In this document: piece after piece, positions 39,702 to 51,700 of the stretch
How positions within the stretch are numbered: position 1 is the first letter of the stretch
Layout of the letters: each line of letters starts with the position of its first letter
DNA from: Saccharomycopsis fibuligera x Saccharomycopsis cf. fibuligera
Taxonomy: Eukaryota; Ascomycota; Saccharomycetes; Ascoideales; Saccharomycopsidaceae
NCBI GenBank assembly: GCA_001936135.1
Contig: CP012810.1
Span: 744,001 to 808,000, forward strand
Length of the DNA stretch: 64,000 nt
Direction: 5' to 3'
Made by a program: the position numbers and the translations under genes
Notes under the pieces: model-generated
What the model was told of the DNA's origin: nothing
What the model saw: the letters and a program-made list of their open reading frames with translations, nothing else
Database searches by the model: none

Positions 39702-40844
39702 TCACTTTCTCCGCTTCTTTGCACGGTCCCAGGCGCTGCCTGGTCTGCTCTTGCGCAGACTGGCTGGATCAAGACTGCGGCTACTGCTGAACATGCCCCA
39801 GTCTTCACCAAAGAAGCTGGTTTCGTCCCGCTTCCGTTTCTCTTTTCCAGTCTTCTTTGTCGCCGTTGTTGGCAATCTGGTAAAGTTTTCTTCTTCGTAG
39901 CGTGAAATCTCTTCTTCTTTGGCGGTTTCTCTGCTGGTCTTCACCCCGCCACGTCCGTGATCCACAATATTACTGCCAACAGAGTATTCCACCGATGGAG
40001 CATCCCCGTGCTCTTTGATGTACTCCTCCATGGATTGAAGCTTGCGTCTTCTGTTTGCCCCTGTACTGCCACCAGCGTCTGGTCCTTTGCCCATGGCCAC
40101 CGGTGGAGCAACTGCGGAAATCTTTGGCGGTCTATATTTCTCAGTGCTAGCCCCGCCAGCACCAGTTTCTGGTTTGGCAGCTTTTGCCTTCTCTTTGTTC
40201 AACTTGGCCGACAATGCAAATGCATTAGGCTTAAAGTTAAGATCAGCATCACTGTCTTCGTCTTCTTCGTCTTCGTCTTCTTCGTCTTCACCTTCATTTT
40301 CTCCAGCATCTTTAGCATTTTTCTTTTGGCCATCTTTGGCATCATCACCCCGTAGTAACTTAGCCTCTTGCTTCTTTTTATCTGCTTCTGCAGCTCTAGT
40401 GTATGATCTCACCATCTTGTCCAACTGGTAGCTAATCTTCTTTTCAAGCCCTTTCACCCCTCTTTCAAGCACCACTCTTTGCACAATCGCATTATTGACT
40501 GCCTTTTCTCTATTTTGCTTGAGCTGTTCAATCGTTTCCTCGCTCCCGCTGTCTTCCTGCAAAGCACGCAACTCAGAGAGCTTCAGAAGTAACACCAACG
40601 CCGTGCTGTTCAAGTACGACAACATCGCATTATTCTTCAACGCAAGCAACGACACCCCAGTGCCGGTGTTGCTGTTGGTATTGAGTTCTTTCAAAAATGA
40701 AGGAAGCTTATCAGGTTGATCTTGCTGGGTTATTTGGTCAGCGATCTTCTTGATGGAGTCTTCAGTGGCTTCTGCACTGCCACGGATCGTCTTCAAGAGA
40801 AGGTCCAAGGACTCCTCTGCATTGGTGGTGGCGACTTCGGACAT
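39702..40844 (-). CDS. LCP5: U3 snoRNP protein Lcp5 (neuroguidin family)
   Basis: A 380-aa protein from the ATG at 40844. The N-terminal half is a Sas10/Utp3/C1D-type helical domain with SYLNSTALVLLLKLSEL (~75-91) and the family motif RGVKGLEKKISYQLDKMVR (~127-145). An acidic run (EDEEDEDEEDEDSDAD) follows, then the conserved YRPPKISAV segment and a basic C-terminus ending SRPGSAWDRAKKRRK. Lcp5 works with the U3 snoRNP in 18S rRNA processing in the nucleolus. It is divergent with NSA2, another ribosome-assembly gene, across 388 bases. Confidence 0.9.
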   Translation of the reverse strand: MSEVATTNAEESLDLLLKTIRGSAEATEDSIKKIADQITQQDQPDKLPSFLKELNTNSNTGTGVSLLALKNNAMLSYLNSTALVLLLKLSELRALQEDSGSEETIEQLKQNREKAVNNAIVQRVVLERGVKGLEKKISYQLDKMVRSYTRAAEADKKKQEAKLLRGDDAKDGQKKNAKDAGENEGEDEEDEDEEDEDSDADLNFKPNAFALSAKLNKEKAKAAKPETGAGGASTEKYRPPKISAVAPPVAMGKGPDAGGSTGANRRRKLQSMEEYIKEHGDAPSVEYSVGSNIVDHGRGGVKTSRETAKEEEISRYEEENFTRLPTTATKKTGKEKRKRDETSFFGEDWGMFSSSRSLDPASLRKSRPGSAWDRAKKRRK

Positions 40845-41232
40845 TGCTTTGGTGTTTGACTATGAATATGTTCGGCCAGGTGTAGTGACTTGACACTCAG
40901 TGTCTATTATCTTGTGCACTGTTGTAGTCTCCTGTATTCCCTCCGGTATATCGTGTATTGCATAGTATAGTTAGTATGTGCTGTGTGAAAGTGAAATAAA
41001 ATTTTTATTTTTTTCCCGCGAAGCTCTTCGTTTACCCGGAAGCGTATCCTGCGGAAAAAAAAAAAAAAAAAAAAAGAAAGGCGTTGCTGCCCTTCTCTTA
41101 GGAAAGAGAAAGAGAAAAAAAAAAAAAAAAAAAAATTTTTCCGCATCTACTAAATATTAAAGACAAAACACTGTTTGGGTAATACTCTTTGCAACTAAGG
41201 CACTGCCCATAACCGTCAAACAACCCTCAAAA
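40845..41232. promoter_or_regulatory. Shared divergent promoter of LCP5 and NSA2
   Basis: The spacer between two ribosome-biogenesis genes has two RRPE-like A/T tracts (AAAATTTTTATTTTTT near 40998-41013 and a long A-run followed by TTTTT near 41115-41140) and further homopolymers. RRPE (AAAAATTTT) is a known mark of such promoters. I find no PAC box. Confidence 0.5.
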
Positions 41233-42021
41233 ATGCCTCAAAACGAGTATATCGAACAGCACATCAAACAGCATGGTCGCCGTTTGGACTATGAAGAAAG
41301 AAAAAGAAAAAGAGCTGCCCGTGAAGGCCACAGAGTGGCTAAAGATGCTAAACGGTTGACTGGTTGGAGAGGTAAACAATTCTCCAAGAAGCGTCATCTT
41401 GAAAAAGTGGAAATGAAGAAGAAGATCAAGGCCCATGAGGAAAGCAAATTGAAGGGTCCTGCCAAACCAAAGTTGGACGAAGGCGAAGCATTGCCTACTT
41501 ATTTGTTGGACCGTCAACAAAACAACACCGCCAAGGCAATTTCTTCTTCTATTAAACAAAAGAGATTGGAGAAAGCAGACAAGTTCAGCGTGCCGTTGCC
41601 TAAAGTGCGTGGTATTAGTGAAGAAGAAATGTTCAAGGTGGTGAAAACTGGTAAAAAGACCAAGAAGAAGGCATGGAAGAGAATGATCACTAAGCATACC
41701 TTTGTTGGGGAAAATTTCACCAGAAAACCAGCTAAATTGGAAAGAATCATCAGACCTACTGCATTAAGACAAAAGAAAGCCAATGTGACGCATCCAGAAT
41801 TGGGAGTCACTGTATTCTTGCCAATCTTGGGTGTGAAAAAGAACCCTCAGAGTCCAATGTATACTCAATTGGGTGTGTTGACCAAAGGTACTATTATTGA
41901 AGTTAATGTTAGTGAATTGGGAATGGTCACTGCTGGTGGTAAAGTGGTTTGGGGTAAGTATGCTCAAATCACTAACGAACCAGATAGAGATGGGTGTGTT
42001 AATGCAGTGTTGTTAGTTTAA
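41233..42021 (+). CDS. NSA2: 60S biogenesis factor Nsa2
   Basis: A 262-aa protein from the ATG at 41233. It matches the very conserved Nsa2/TINP1 family from end to end: [20 protein letters not shown] at the N-terminus, [13 protein letters not shown] (~43-55), and the C-terminal RpS8-like barrel [20 protein letters not shown]. Nsa2 is an assembly factor of nuclear pre-60S particles. Length equals the yeast protein (261 aa). Codon bias is strong. Confidence 0.97.
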   Translation: MPQNEYIEQHIKQHGRRLDYEERKRKRAAREGHRVAKDAKRLTGWRGKQFSKKRHLEKVEMKKKIKAHEESKLKGPAKPKLDEGEALPTYLLDRQQNNTAKAISSSIKQKRLEKADKFSVPLPKVRGISEEEMFKVVKTGKKTKKKAWKRMITKHTFVGENFTRKPAKLERIIRPTALRQKKANVTHPELGVTVFLPILGVKKNPQSPMYTQLGVLTKGTIIEVNVSELGMVTAGGKVVWGKYAQITNEPDRDGCVNAVLLV

Positions 42022-43295
42022 GCGGGGAGTGGCTAGTTATATCGCTGTTGTTGTTGTTGTTGTTGTTAAGTTTTAGTTCGTGTATTGATTTCTCTTGATT
42101 TCTCTTGCCTTTTTTTTTTTAATTTTACTTGTTGTTGTTTTTTTTTTTTTTTTTTTTTCAACTTCTACATGTCAAGCATCCTTTTTTCTAATCTACTCTA
42201 CTCTACTCTACTCTATTTTTTGGTTAATGTTTGTGATTTACATATATACTGGTTCTTTCATTTATATCATCATTCTTATTGATTCTTATGGGTTTCAGTT
42301 TGACTTGAGTTTTGCGCTGCCCGTTGAACGGAAGTGTATGGTTTATGTAAGTAACAGTGCTATCTACTGCTTCAATCTGATAGATTGTTTGGATTAATTC
42401 GTCTCATCTAAAAAACGAGCATATCGTCAATGTGATTAATACTTTTGGATCAATTGAAAAGGACGTCTATCGGAGTCACTGTCCCTTGCCTGAGTCTGCT
42501 CGTCACTAGCAAAGTCATTCTTTTCATATGCCAGATAACAAATAAAAATACTATCCGCCAAGTATGCTCTTGTGACATCCGCTGTTATAAAGGAGGGACC
42601 AAAAGTCTCCTCGGCGAGGCCAAAAGTAAAAATGAAAGCGTATAAGCCATTACATAATCGTATAGTCACGTTACCTTCTCTAACCTTTCTCTTGTTTTCT
42701 TGTTGCCAGTATAAAAAACAAAAGATTTTTTTTTTTTTTTTATGCGTGCTCCGCTCACACCAAATAAGAACCAACCAAGGCAAATTCAATTCATCAATCA
42801 GTGGCCCCAGGAGCTTTACTGTGAACAGGACGACTCAACACAGGATAATAGCTGACTTTGTATAATCGGTGTATTATCGATCATCGTATATCAGTTACTC
42901 AATTGGTATTATTAGTACTATTATTGTTATTATATTTTTTTTTCAATTTCAATTTGTCTCGAAATAGCTGCATTAAGCGATCTCCAGGATTTTTGAAGAA
43001 AAAGAAAAAAAAAAAAAAAACTGCATCTGCTTGTCAAGCCAAGTCAAATCAATTCAAAGTACACCAGTGGTCTTCCTCTCTACCACCACAGCTATATACC
43101 AACCATATCATATCATATCATATCATATCATACCAATAGTATCATAACTTACGTATAGGCTAACGATCGCTGCTTATAATCACTATCAGTCTGCTCCATA
43201 ATTTGTTATCCGCTGCAGCTCCGTATAGATAGATTATTTTTTTATACTTACTCTTTTTTTTTTTATTTTACTCTACTCTTGTTTTCTAGTACACG
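42022..43295. other. 1.27-kb spacer between NSA2 and DST1
   Basis: Contains (TTG)n just after NSA2, T and A runs, a (CTCTA)n run at ~42195-42214 and (CATAT)n at 43104-43132. Short frames have no domain; no structured RNA was recognised. Confidence 0.55.
43104..43132. repeat. (CATAT)n pentanucleotide repeat
   Basis: Nearly six perfect units in the DST1 upstream region. Confidence 0.9.
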
Positions 43296-43515
43296 ATGAA
43301 CGCCAAAGAGATCAAAGTCGCGGTCTCAAATCTTGAGAAGGCTCAAGATGACAAAACGGTGTTGGAGATTCTTACAAGTTTGGATAAAGAGGTGAAGGCG
43401 ACCGAGTCGCTATTGAGAGTAAGTCTGTTTGTTTTGTTTTGTTTTGTCTGTACACATTAGAAGTGGATATTGATAATGGTGTCGACGCGTCAGGCGTTGC
43501 CAGCACTAACGTTAT

Positions 43516-43557
<42 letters not shown>

Positions 43558-44447
43558 GGTTATGGTGATGTTGACGGCGATGGCGAATTTTACTCTCAAT
43601 TACAATTACTAACTCTATATTCTAGGAAACAAAAGTAGGCGTGGCGGTTAATAAGTTTCGGTCTTCAAAAAATCCAGAAGTGGTCAACTTAGTGAAACGG
43701 ATGATCAAGAGTTGGAAAGACGAAGTTAAAAAGTCCAAGCTGCTGCTGAAAAAACCATCAAGTCCTGCTCCATCATCTTCCAATGACGAAAAACTGAAAT
43801 CAGCAAGCGTTGGTGCTGGTGCTAGTGTTAGTGCTAGTGGTGCCGCTGGTGGCGTTTCTGATGGCAAAGCAGCCAAGTCCACTTACAATGGTGCAGCAAA
43901 GGGCGGTTTGAGAACTTTCAGAACCGATGGGATTGATTGCGCCGCTTATGACAACAAGACCAGAAACGGGGCCCTTCAAGCATTATACAATGGCTTAGCT
44001 AAGGATAACAACACCGTCAGCAGCAAGGAAATTTTTGATATTGTGAAAGAAATTGAAACCGCAGTTTATAATCTTGCTAGGTATGAGACTAGTGACACTT
44101 ACCGTAACAAATTGAGATCATTGGTAATGAACATTAAATCAGCTAATAATCCTGAACTTAGATCCAATATCTTGAGCAGAAATATTTTGGCTCATCGTTT
44201 GGTGAAAATGTCTCCGGAAGAAATGGTTAATGAAAATCTCAAGAAGGAAAGAGAACAGATTGAAAAGGAAAATTTGTTCAAAGCTAAGAGTGCAGTGGAA
44301 AAAAGAGCAATTACTGATAGTTTCATTTGCGGTAAGTGTAAGCAAAGAAAAGTCACTTACTATCAAATGCAAACCAGATCTGCGGATGAACCTTTGACTA
44401 CTTTTTGTACCTGTGTTAACTGTGGTAATCACTGGACCTTTTCGTGA
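43296..44447 (+). CDS. DST1: Transcription elongation factor TFIIS, spliced
   Basis: The CDS is join(43296..43418, 43626..44447), 314 aa. The 207-nt intron has a GTAAGT donor, a TTACTAAC branch point near 43606-43613 and a TTCTAG acceptor ending at 43625. It carries an imperfect ATT/AAT run. Splicing joins ESLLR to ETKVGVAVNKFRS, completing the TFIIS N-terminal (LW) domain (~1-75). The central domain holds DGIDCAAYDNKTRN and ILAHRLVKMSPEEM. The C-terminal zinc ribbon has CGKC, the RSADEP acidic tip that enters the RNA polymerase II active site, and CVNC. TFIIS stimulates transcript cleavage by backtracked polymerase. Confidence 0.95.
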
Positions 44448-45257
44448 AGTTACTAATTTACTTTCGTTTCTTACTCTTGTTTAGTCCATGTTGTTTTGTT
44501 TTATTTTACCTACTTTTCTTTACTATTTTATTTTTTTCTTTTTTTTTTCCTGCTGTTGATAAATAAGAACCAATATGTTGTTTGATGCTTACGAGTTGCT
44601 GATGATGATTGTGGCGGTGGTTGTATTTTTTTTATCTTCCTTTTTTTTTTTTTTTTTTTCACTTACATACTTACTGATGCTATAAACTCTGTATAATATT
44701 TTTGATTTTTCTAACCTTTCACTTTGTACTCCTTTTTTTTTTTTCTCTCCGTTGTTTCTTATTACCAAAATTTTTTCTTTCTATCACTTATTATTTTTCC
44801 TATCTCAAAAATATGATGTATTTCAAGTTATTGTTTTATTTTTTGTCTTCATTAATATTATCCTATTGAACAGAACTTTATTGACCTTGTTTTTTTCAAT
44901 ACATTATGTACCCCCTTCTTGTACAATTCTATTACCCAAAATGAACCGATGACTAATATTAATCAAATAAGTGTTGCTGGGTGCTATTAAAATGAGTAAC
45001 TTATGAGGCCTGCTTATAATGATCCGCTACGGCGGTATGCTGTATCCATTACCCTCCGGTTATGCTCTCACTAAAGCCAACCGTGATTTTATTATTTTCC
45101 TTTCATCACTTTTGAGCGTTCTATTTGATACTGATGTTTGGAAAGAGCACCAGGTGATATATATACATATTTCACATATTCAAAACAAGCAATTTATTGT
45201 TTAATAGTCTATGCACAAGGCTGCAAATTAGAGATAAACACTAAATACAGCAGTACC
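44448..45257. other. Spacer between DST1 and RNA15
   Basis: T-rich DST1 3' region (T tracts at 44641-44659, 44732-44743) followed by the RNA15 promoter. No gene is supported. Confidence 0.6.
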
Positions 45258-46523
45258 ATGAGTAACCTGAGCTCCAACGTGCTATATATAGGCAACTTGC
45301 CATGGCAGTGGGATATTGAAGTGGTAAAGAGTGTCATTAAAGGTTCTGGTAGAGTAGTTGACGTTCGTTACAAATCGGACCGCAAGAAATCATTTTGTTT
45401 CATTGAATACTTGACTCCAGAAGATGCCGCTAGGGCTCTTGAACTTTTGGGTCAAGTTCGTTATGGCGGTAGCGGTAATGGAAAGAAGAAGTTGCGTATT
45501 GAATTATCAAAAGAAGGCTTAAAGAAAAAAAACCAACATAGTGATAAACCAGTGTTACAATTAACTAGAGAATATTTGCCCGTGGATGTTAAGTTGCCTG
45601 ATGGAATTCTTAGTGATGAAGAGAAAATTGCATACAAGAGAAACGATGGTAATGTCAACTTTGGCAATAATAATGGAAACGGTAGTAACAACGCCAATAT
45701 GCATAACAATAGCAATGGTGCCTTCGGGGCTAGTCATGAATTTCCAATGCCTCAACATCTTTTACAAGCATCAAATAATCTACCACCAATCAATAAAACA
45801 TATTTCAATGCTGATTCCAAAGTGTCACAAAACTTGGAAGCCATTGCTCCAAATCAAATCATTCAATTAGTGGCTAATTTGAAAAACTTGTTAATCAATA
45901 ACGATTTCAACAGTGCTGCTAGCATATTGAAGCTTAGCCCGCAACTCACTATTGCAGTAGCTCAAGCTTTACTCCTTATGGGATTCGTTGATAACGATGT
46001 CATTACTCAAGCAGCCACTGCTGCTAGTGCTGCTTCTAACAACAATACGCCATTTGGTGGTAATATTCCAGGAGCAGGAACCCCGGTACCACCACCTGCA
46101 CCAATCAACAATTTTCAACTATCAAACAATAACAATAACTTGCAACCATATAGCATAAATAACAATAATAATAACATTAACAACAACAATAACAATAATA
46201 ATAATAATAATAATTTTAATGCCCCAGGAGGAAGAAGAAATAATGGAATATCACCACTGCCACAACCGCAGATACATCAACAACAACAACAATATCACCA
46301 ACACCAACAACAACAACAGCAGCAGCAGCAGCAGCAGCAGATACCTAATATACCGCCACATTGGGCCTCATTGCCTCCTCTGAGTATTGGCAAACTACTT
46401 CTGTTAGACCGCTCCCAGGCAGAAGTTATTGCACAAGTATTGTTATTGACGCCAGATCAGCTACTGTCGTTACCAAATGAGCAGAAATTTGCAGTTGAGC
46501 AAGTGAGAGCTCAGTACTTGTAA
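45258..46523 (+). CDS. RNA15: CF IA mRNA 3'-end processing protein Rna15 (CstF-64 type)
   Basis: A 421-aa protein from the ATG at 45258; the frame upstream contains no ATG. An RRM spans ~8-83 (VLYIGNLPWQW as RNP2, KSFCFIEYLTPEDAARAL as RNP1). The hinge (~195-245) reads APNQIIQLVANLKNLL and then LSPQLTIAVAQALLLMGFVD, the CstF-64/Rna15 signature. The C-terminal helical domain is LLLTPDQLLSLPNEQKFAVE. Asn and Gln homopolymers fill the linker. Rna15 recognises A/U-rich elements near poly(A) sites as part of cleavage factor IA with Rna14. Confidence 0.85.
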   Translation: MSNLSSNVLYIGNLPWQWDIEVVKSVIKGSGRVVDVRYKSDRKKSFCFIEYLTPEDAARALELLGQVRYGGSGNGKKKLRIELSKEGLKKKNQHSDKPVLQLTREYLPVDVKLPDGILSDEEKIAYKRNDGNVNFGNNNGNGSNNANMHNNSNGAFGASHEFPMPQHLLQASNNLPPINKTYFNADSKVSQNLEAIAPNQIIQLVANLKNLLINNDFNSAASILKLSPQLTIAVAQALLLMGFVDNDVITQAATAASAASNNNTPFGGNIPGAGTPVPPPAPINNFQLSNNNNNLQPYSINNNNNNINNNNNNNNNNNNFNAPGGRRNNGISPLPQPQIHQQQQQYHQHQQQQQQQQQQQQIPNIPPHWASLPPLSIGKLLLLDRSQAEVIAQVLLLTPDQLLSLPNEQKFAVEQVRAQYL

Positions 46524-46864
46524 TTTGTGAGGAGCATTCTAGATAGAAGTTGTTAAAGTATAGTCGCCAATGGAGGCGGAGTTTATTTTCTCGAATTTGT
46601 ATTGGGTGTTTGTCAATTTTGTTTATAGAGTCGAAGTGTATTACTAATTTAAGCATCTCATAAAAGCATTTTTGAAAAAATATATAATAATAGCAGTTTT
46701 AGTAACTGCTAGTACAGTTTCATGAAAACAAACTCAGTTTTGACACTTTAGAAGGTCTCCATATTTTAACGTAACCTCAGCTTTTTAGCAAAGCATATAT
46801 CAGAAACGTATCCGCCTACTTAGTAGTTGAAAAAAAAAAAAAAAAAAAAAAAAAAATAATAATC

Positions 46865-46896
<32 letters not shown>

Positions 46897-47268
46897 TATA
46901 TTTTATACCAAAAGATTACAAGCAATACATGTAAATGGACTTGCTGTTGACAGTTAAAGCTTTATACGTAATAACTATCTTCTGTGTTTTGGGGGCCGTT
47001 ATGCTTGTTCTGCGCTCTAGCCGGTGCACGGGAAATCTACGTCGCACATAGCCATACATATAGATCTTGCGTTTCCCCCAAATTTTTCTCACTTAAACTC
47101 ATGCAACAAACAATCCGTATCGAATAGCTTTCAAGCATTTTTTTCCGTTTTATCATCATATTAACATGATGTGGAAATAATGAGTAGTTTCTTTTGGCAA
47201 TGCAGAATTCTGGGAACATGAATGACTTGCGAAAAAAAAAGGGAGAAATTTTTGTAAAAAACAAAAAA
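46524..47268. other. Spacer between RNA15 and tRNA-Leu
   Basis: AT-rich, with an A27 run followed by (AAT)n at 46830-46897. No gene is supported. Confidence 0.6.
46830..46897. repeat. A27 run plus (AAT)n
   Basis: A homopolymer of 27 A directly followed by about a dozen AAT units. Confidence 0.85.
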
Positions 47269-47271
47269 TGG

Positions 47272-47379
47272 TGGTAACGACGAGATTCGAACTCGCGAAC
47301 CCTTAGGTACCTGCCTAATTCTGCACTTCAAGTTTTGTGCAACCTAACGCAGGCGCCTTAACCACTCGGCCACGTTACC
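47272..47379 (-). tRNA. tRNA-Leu, anticodon probably UAG, with ~27-nt intron
   Basis: On the minus strand the acceptor arms GGTAACG and CGTTACC pair perfectly, with discriminator A as expected for Leu. The D arm is GCCGAGTGGTTAAGGC, the anticodon stem CCTGC/GCAGG, a long variable arm (TACCTAAGGGTTC) marks a class II tRNA, and the T arm is GCGAGTTCGAATCTCGT. The anticodon loop starts GTTAGG, giving UAG, followed by an intron of about 27 nt with an internal GCAC/GTGC hairpin. Bases 32 and 38 both being G is unusual, so the anticodon is slightly uncertain. CCA is present in the genomic sequence directly after the discriminator, then T6. Confidence 0.88.
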
Positions 47380-48734
47380 TTGTTCAACCATCGATTTTCC
47401 GCATTTTCTTAGACAATTCTAGCATAATGTGTTGCGGTCGGTTATCTATCTTTGTTATTTTTTGACAAGCTACAGAGCTTCACTATAGCCACAAACTTAC
47501 TTATTTCAACACAAACCCCAAACCTGGAATATGCAAATTATGTTTCCTATCTGATAAATAGAAATTAGGACATGAATCCATCAATTCAAACAGTTGAAGA
47601 ATATTGCTTAATAACACAAGGAATCCTAAATTATGATAAATTAAACTGGTACTAACAGGGAATTGATGTTGATTGACTCAAAAATTTTGAGAATGAGACC
47701 GGTTTTAGTATGAGGTCTTTTATATTTGGTTGACAGTCGGACTCATTATAACTAACGCTGAGTTGTAGATCTTAGGATCGGAATTAGACATGCGACATTT
47801 TTTACAATATTATTTATTTTACATTGAATTACATTTCACTATAATAGTATACCTCAGCAGTATTTGTTCTATTTACTCTGACTATTATTTATATACGACT
47901 CAAGCCGATTTTATTACAGATTTTACTATTTAGTTATATTGGAGTAGAACGCATTGTTAATCAACGATGATGAGTACTGAGTAGAGTAGTGGATTTTTAG
48001 TGAATAACTTATCAACCTAATTTTTGGAAAACAATTAGTTGACATATTAACTCAAAAACATAAAATAAATCATAATAGCCTTCACTAAAGGGTGTGAATA
48101 GCGGTAAATTAGCTTTCAGTGTTAGTATCCATTAGAAGACTTTTGTGCATCGGAAGTACAACCCTTATTAATAGTGGTTTTTACCTTTAACTTTTCAAAA
48201 ATGCAAACTACTACTCTCATTGTATAAACAATTAATTTGTAAGACTTAGTTTATCTTACTTTCTTTCAAAGCCCAAACTAGAACTTTTTCTATAACTTGG
48301 AGTAATGGTGTGTCAAAAAGGAAGTATTCTGCAGCGCATATCATTTTAGCTAATTAACTTGACATAAAGAAACACCATCGGCTGTCCATTTTGCAAATAA
48401 AATCTACATTAGGCTCAATATATTGCCATACCTTACCATACTCAGCATGCCAGTGAACGTTGAATAAGATTCGAGCATAATAAGCACTAGCAATTGAGTG
48501 TGATAATGTCACATAGATGTACTGGATATTGCAATTCTCTTGCATTACTTTATAGAAAGCCCAAGTAAAATTTGATAAGCCAAGGAAGCGTTCAAATTTT
48601 GTTTATGGAACATGCAAAGACTATAATTTATGAAACAGTGAGACATGCACCGAACAGAATTCAAAATGCCAACAGAAGATCTAAATTTAATGCTTAACTA
48701 TATACGTTTTTCTATATTTTTTAATTGATTGAAA
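47380..48734. other. 1.35-kb ORF-poor AT-rich stretch
   Basis: No open frame beyond about 63 codons and no RNA fold recognised. It lies between a tRNA gene and the 3' end of FAP1. Old transposon debris is possible given the tRNA neighbour, but I saw no LTR ends or coding remnant. Confidence 0.5.
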
Positions 48735-51700
48735 TTAAAACCAGCCAACAAGACTTTTGTCATCATAGTTTATCTTAGATACAACTTCCGCCCTACCATC
48801 TTCCGAGCTTTCTGATACTTTCAATGCGGCACTGTTGTCAACTAAACCATTACCAATATTGTCACTCGCATTAATAGTAGAAGCATTAGAAGTAACAGTA
48901 ACAGCAGCAGCAGAACCATTGCTTTTCGAGTCTGCGTTACCATATTTCAAAATAGTCTGACCATTAAAATCCACTTTACACAACCGGGCATCAAATGCAA
49001 TCCCTTTGCTTTGAGCTAAAATCTTGAATCGCTGAGCAACTTTAGCTAACTGCAACTCTTGTCTCTTGGTAAAGGTTTGATGATCTGCTGGTAAAAACAA
49101 ATAAGTTGAGTCACTGTACCATTTTATTGTTGGCGTGTTGTTAATTTTGTTTGAAGTTGTTTCGTCACCATCAACACCAGCCATCATGGTGGTTGGATTG
49201 CTCTTTGGTGTCACCAGTTGCTTATAGATTGGCATGATTGCATCCTCAAGTTCATTAACGGTAATACCAAAGCGACAATCATTAATAATAATGGCATTAA
49301 ACTCTCCGGCACCAATCTCTTGTAACTCTTGCTCAAAGTCCAATTTGGCCCTAAGAACTTCAGTAGATGATAATGCTTCAGAAAGCATTACTGGAGGAAT
49401 GGCGCTGCTAGAGGTAATAGCCACATGAACAGAACGGTGCGGTTCAGGATCCTGAGACTGGGAGTAAAGACCATAAACATCACTGAGATGGTGAATAAAT
49501 GTTCTTTGAGGCTTGCGCATTGCTGGGAAATTATGGGATTTCTTGGCAGTTTCTTTGTTTTCAAGCCATTTTCCAACAAAATCTCTAAAAACATTTTCAA
49601 CTTGAGTACACCATTTCTTTTGTTTAGTGTACACACTAATAATGTATTCTGAGTATGGGTTAATCAAAACATCAGCAGCATGAAGGCCACTACTGCCTTT
49701 AAATGCAGTATGCGTGGTATTTATGTTTTCAGAACCAAGCTTCAAAGCAGCAAACAATTGTTGATTTCTTTTGATTCTCAAACACTCAGTATCACATTCG
49801 AGGCCACTAGTGACTCTTGATGGTTGATTTGATGTTGCTTGGCATTCAACAACCTTGGACCGTCTTTTACATTCGCAGTATAGTTTGACTGGTTTCTTAC
49901 AAGGCATATTTTCATTGCAAGGTTTTGGCCAATGACATTTGGTAGTATCCATGTGTCCACAGCTTTTTCTGACTTTGTTGCAAGCAGAAGTGCATTTAAT
50001 AGTCAAATGATCATCCGTTTTGAGGCAGCATATTTTTGGACATTCGTGCTGACATGGTAGCAATCTGTCACATTTAGTACCACAGCTAATGCGATCAGTG
50101 TAACAGTAAACGCCTTGAACGTCTCTTTTACCACATGCGCATTTCTTGGTGACAAGTTTGGTACATTTTGGACAATCAATATCATCTTCGTGGCATGGAT
50201 GAGGCATTTCATGACCACAGCTGCTTGGTCTCAGACATTGAAATTGACATTTTCTGGTTGGACTTGCACCACATCTGACAGGGGCATCAATGAGTACTGT
50301 TCTTCCACAAGCACAAATCAAGTCATCTGAGGAGCTTTCTAAGCAGGGTGGGCATTTACCGGGATGGTCTTGCCATTGGCATCTGTGCTGTTTGCAAGAA
50401 AGAAGCTTATTACATGGCTCCAAACAAATATGCACTGCTTCGATTCCCGTATCGTGATTATCGTTATTGTTGTTGGAGTTTTGTGCAAGCGTGTCTTCTG
50501 ATTTCCTAAAGTTATTTTTTTTACGATCTCTTTCTCTTTTGATTGCAATTTTTTCATGATCACAGCAAATATTGCCACATCTATGTCTCCTACAATTCTT
50601 CAAGGCTTGGCATTTTCTAGTACATTGAGGAATGTTGCCAGATTTTGCAAATGCACAAGGAACTGAAAATTTGCAAAAACCACAACGACAATTCAAATCA
50701 ACAACTTCAAAACATTTGGCATGCTCATTCCCAAAATGACATTTCCAGTAACATTTATGGCCACAGTCCAACGTCTTACCGCATATATTATCACAGGTTG
50801 GAATTGGATCACTGCATGATTCACGTTCTTCGCCCCCAAGTAAATCTTTAATTTTGCACTTGCCACAAGGACAATTCTTCATAACTTTTGGATTGAGATT
50901 GCATCTATGATAAAATTTAGACTTTTCATTTATTGTGTGGGGATGACAGTGGTCTAATTGACAAACATGTTCCTCATTCTGACAATCTAGCACGGCTCCG
51001 CAAAAGCTGCTATCACATTGATATGATCCTGTCCATGTTCTGCCACTTTCATCACTACATTCAAATGGTGTTTGCAAATAACATGGAATATTATTTTGAT
51101 GCTTGCCACAATAACATGTGGCTTCCACTAACTCTTGACATTCGCCACAGAGTCCAGAATGACAAATCTCATTATGTTTATGAACACCACAAGGCATTAA
51201 TTCGTTACAGATTCGATCACATTTCCAGTTGTTTTCATAAGGTGCAATGATACATGGAAACTGTTTAGTTTCAGCGCCACAATCACACTTGAGTTTTGGC
51301 AAAGCTTGACAAATCTTTGAATGAGGACCAGGATGACAGGACAAGGGACAAGTATGAGGACAAGTCAGTAGCGGCTCGGAACATGTTTGGCCACAAGAGT
51401 GTGGGGCAAATATGTTTTTCTGAGGATTCATGACTTTGCCACACCAACATGTATAAGTGGATGGAATTTCATCTGATTTGCCATTGCATGAAGGGCATCT
51501 CCATTTATTCCCTTTGTCTCTTTGAGAATCTTTGGTTGCCCAGTCCTTGATACAATCGAGATCATAAACTCTATGGCAAAACCCACAAGACCAGACTTCT
51601 GATTCGTCGTCCACTTCTTCCGTACACACCAAGCAGACATATATACCTTGCTTGATTTCATTCAAAATAGAGGTGGTCAAATTTTCTTCTTCATCGTCAT

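Noticed and set aside
44590-44690. C box-like TGATGATG and CTGA for a C/D snoRNA
   Set aside because: A T21 run lies between them, and there is no terminal stem.
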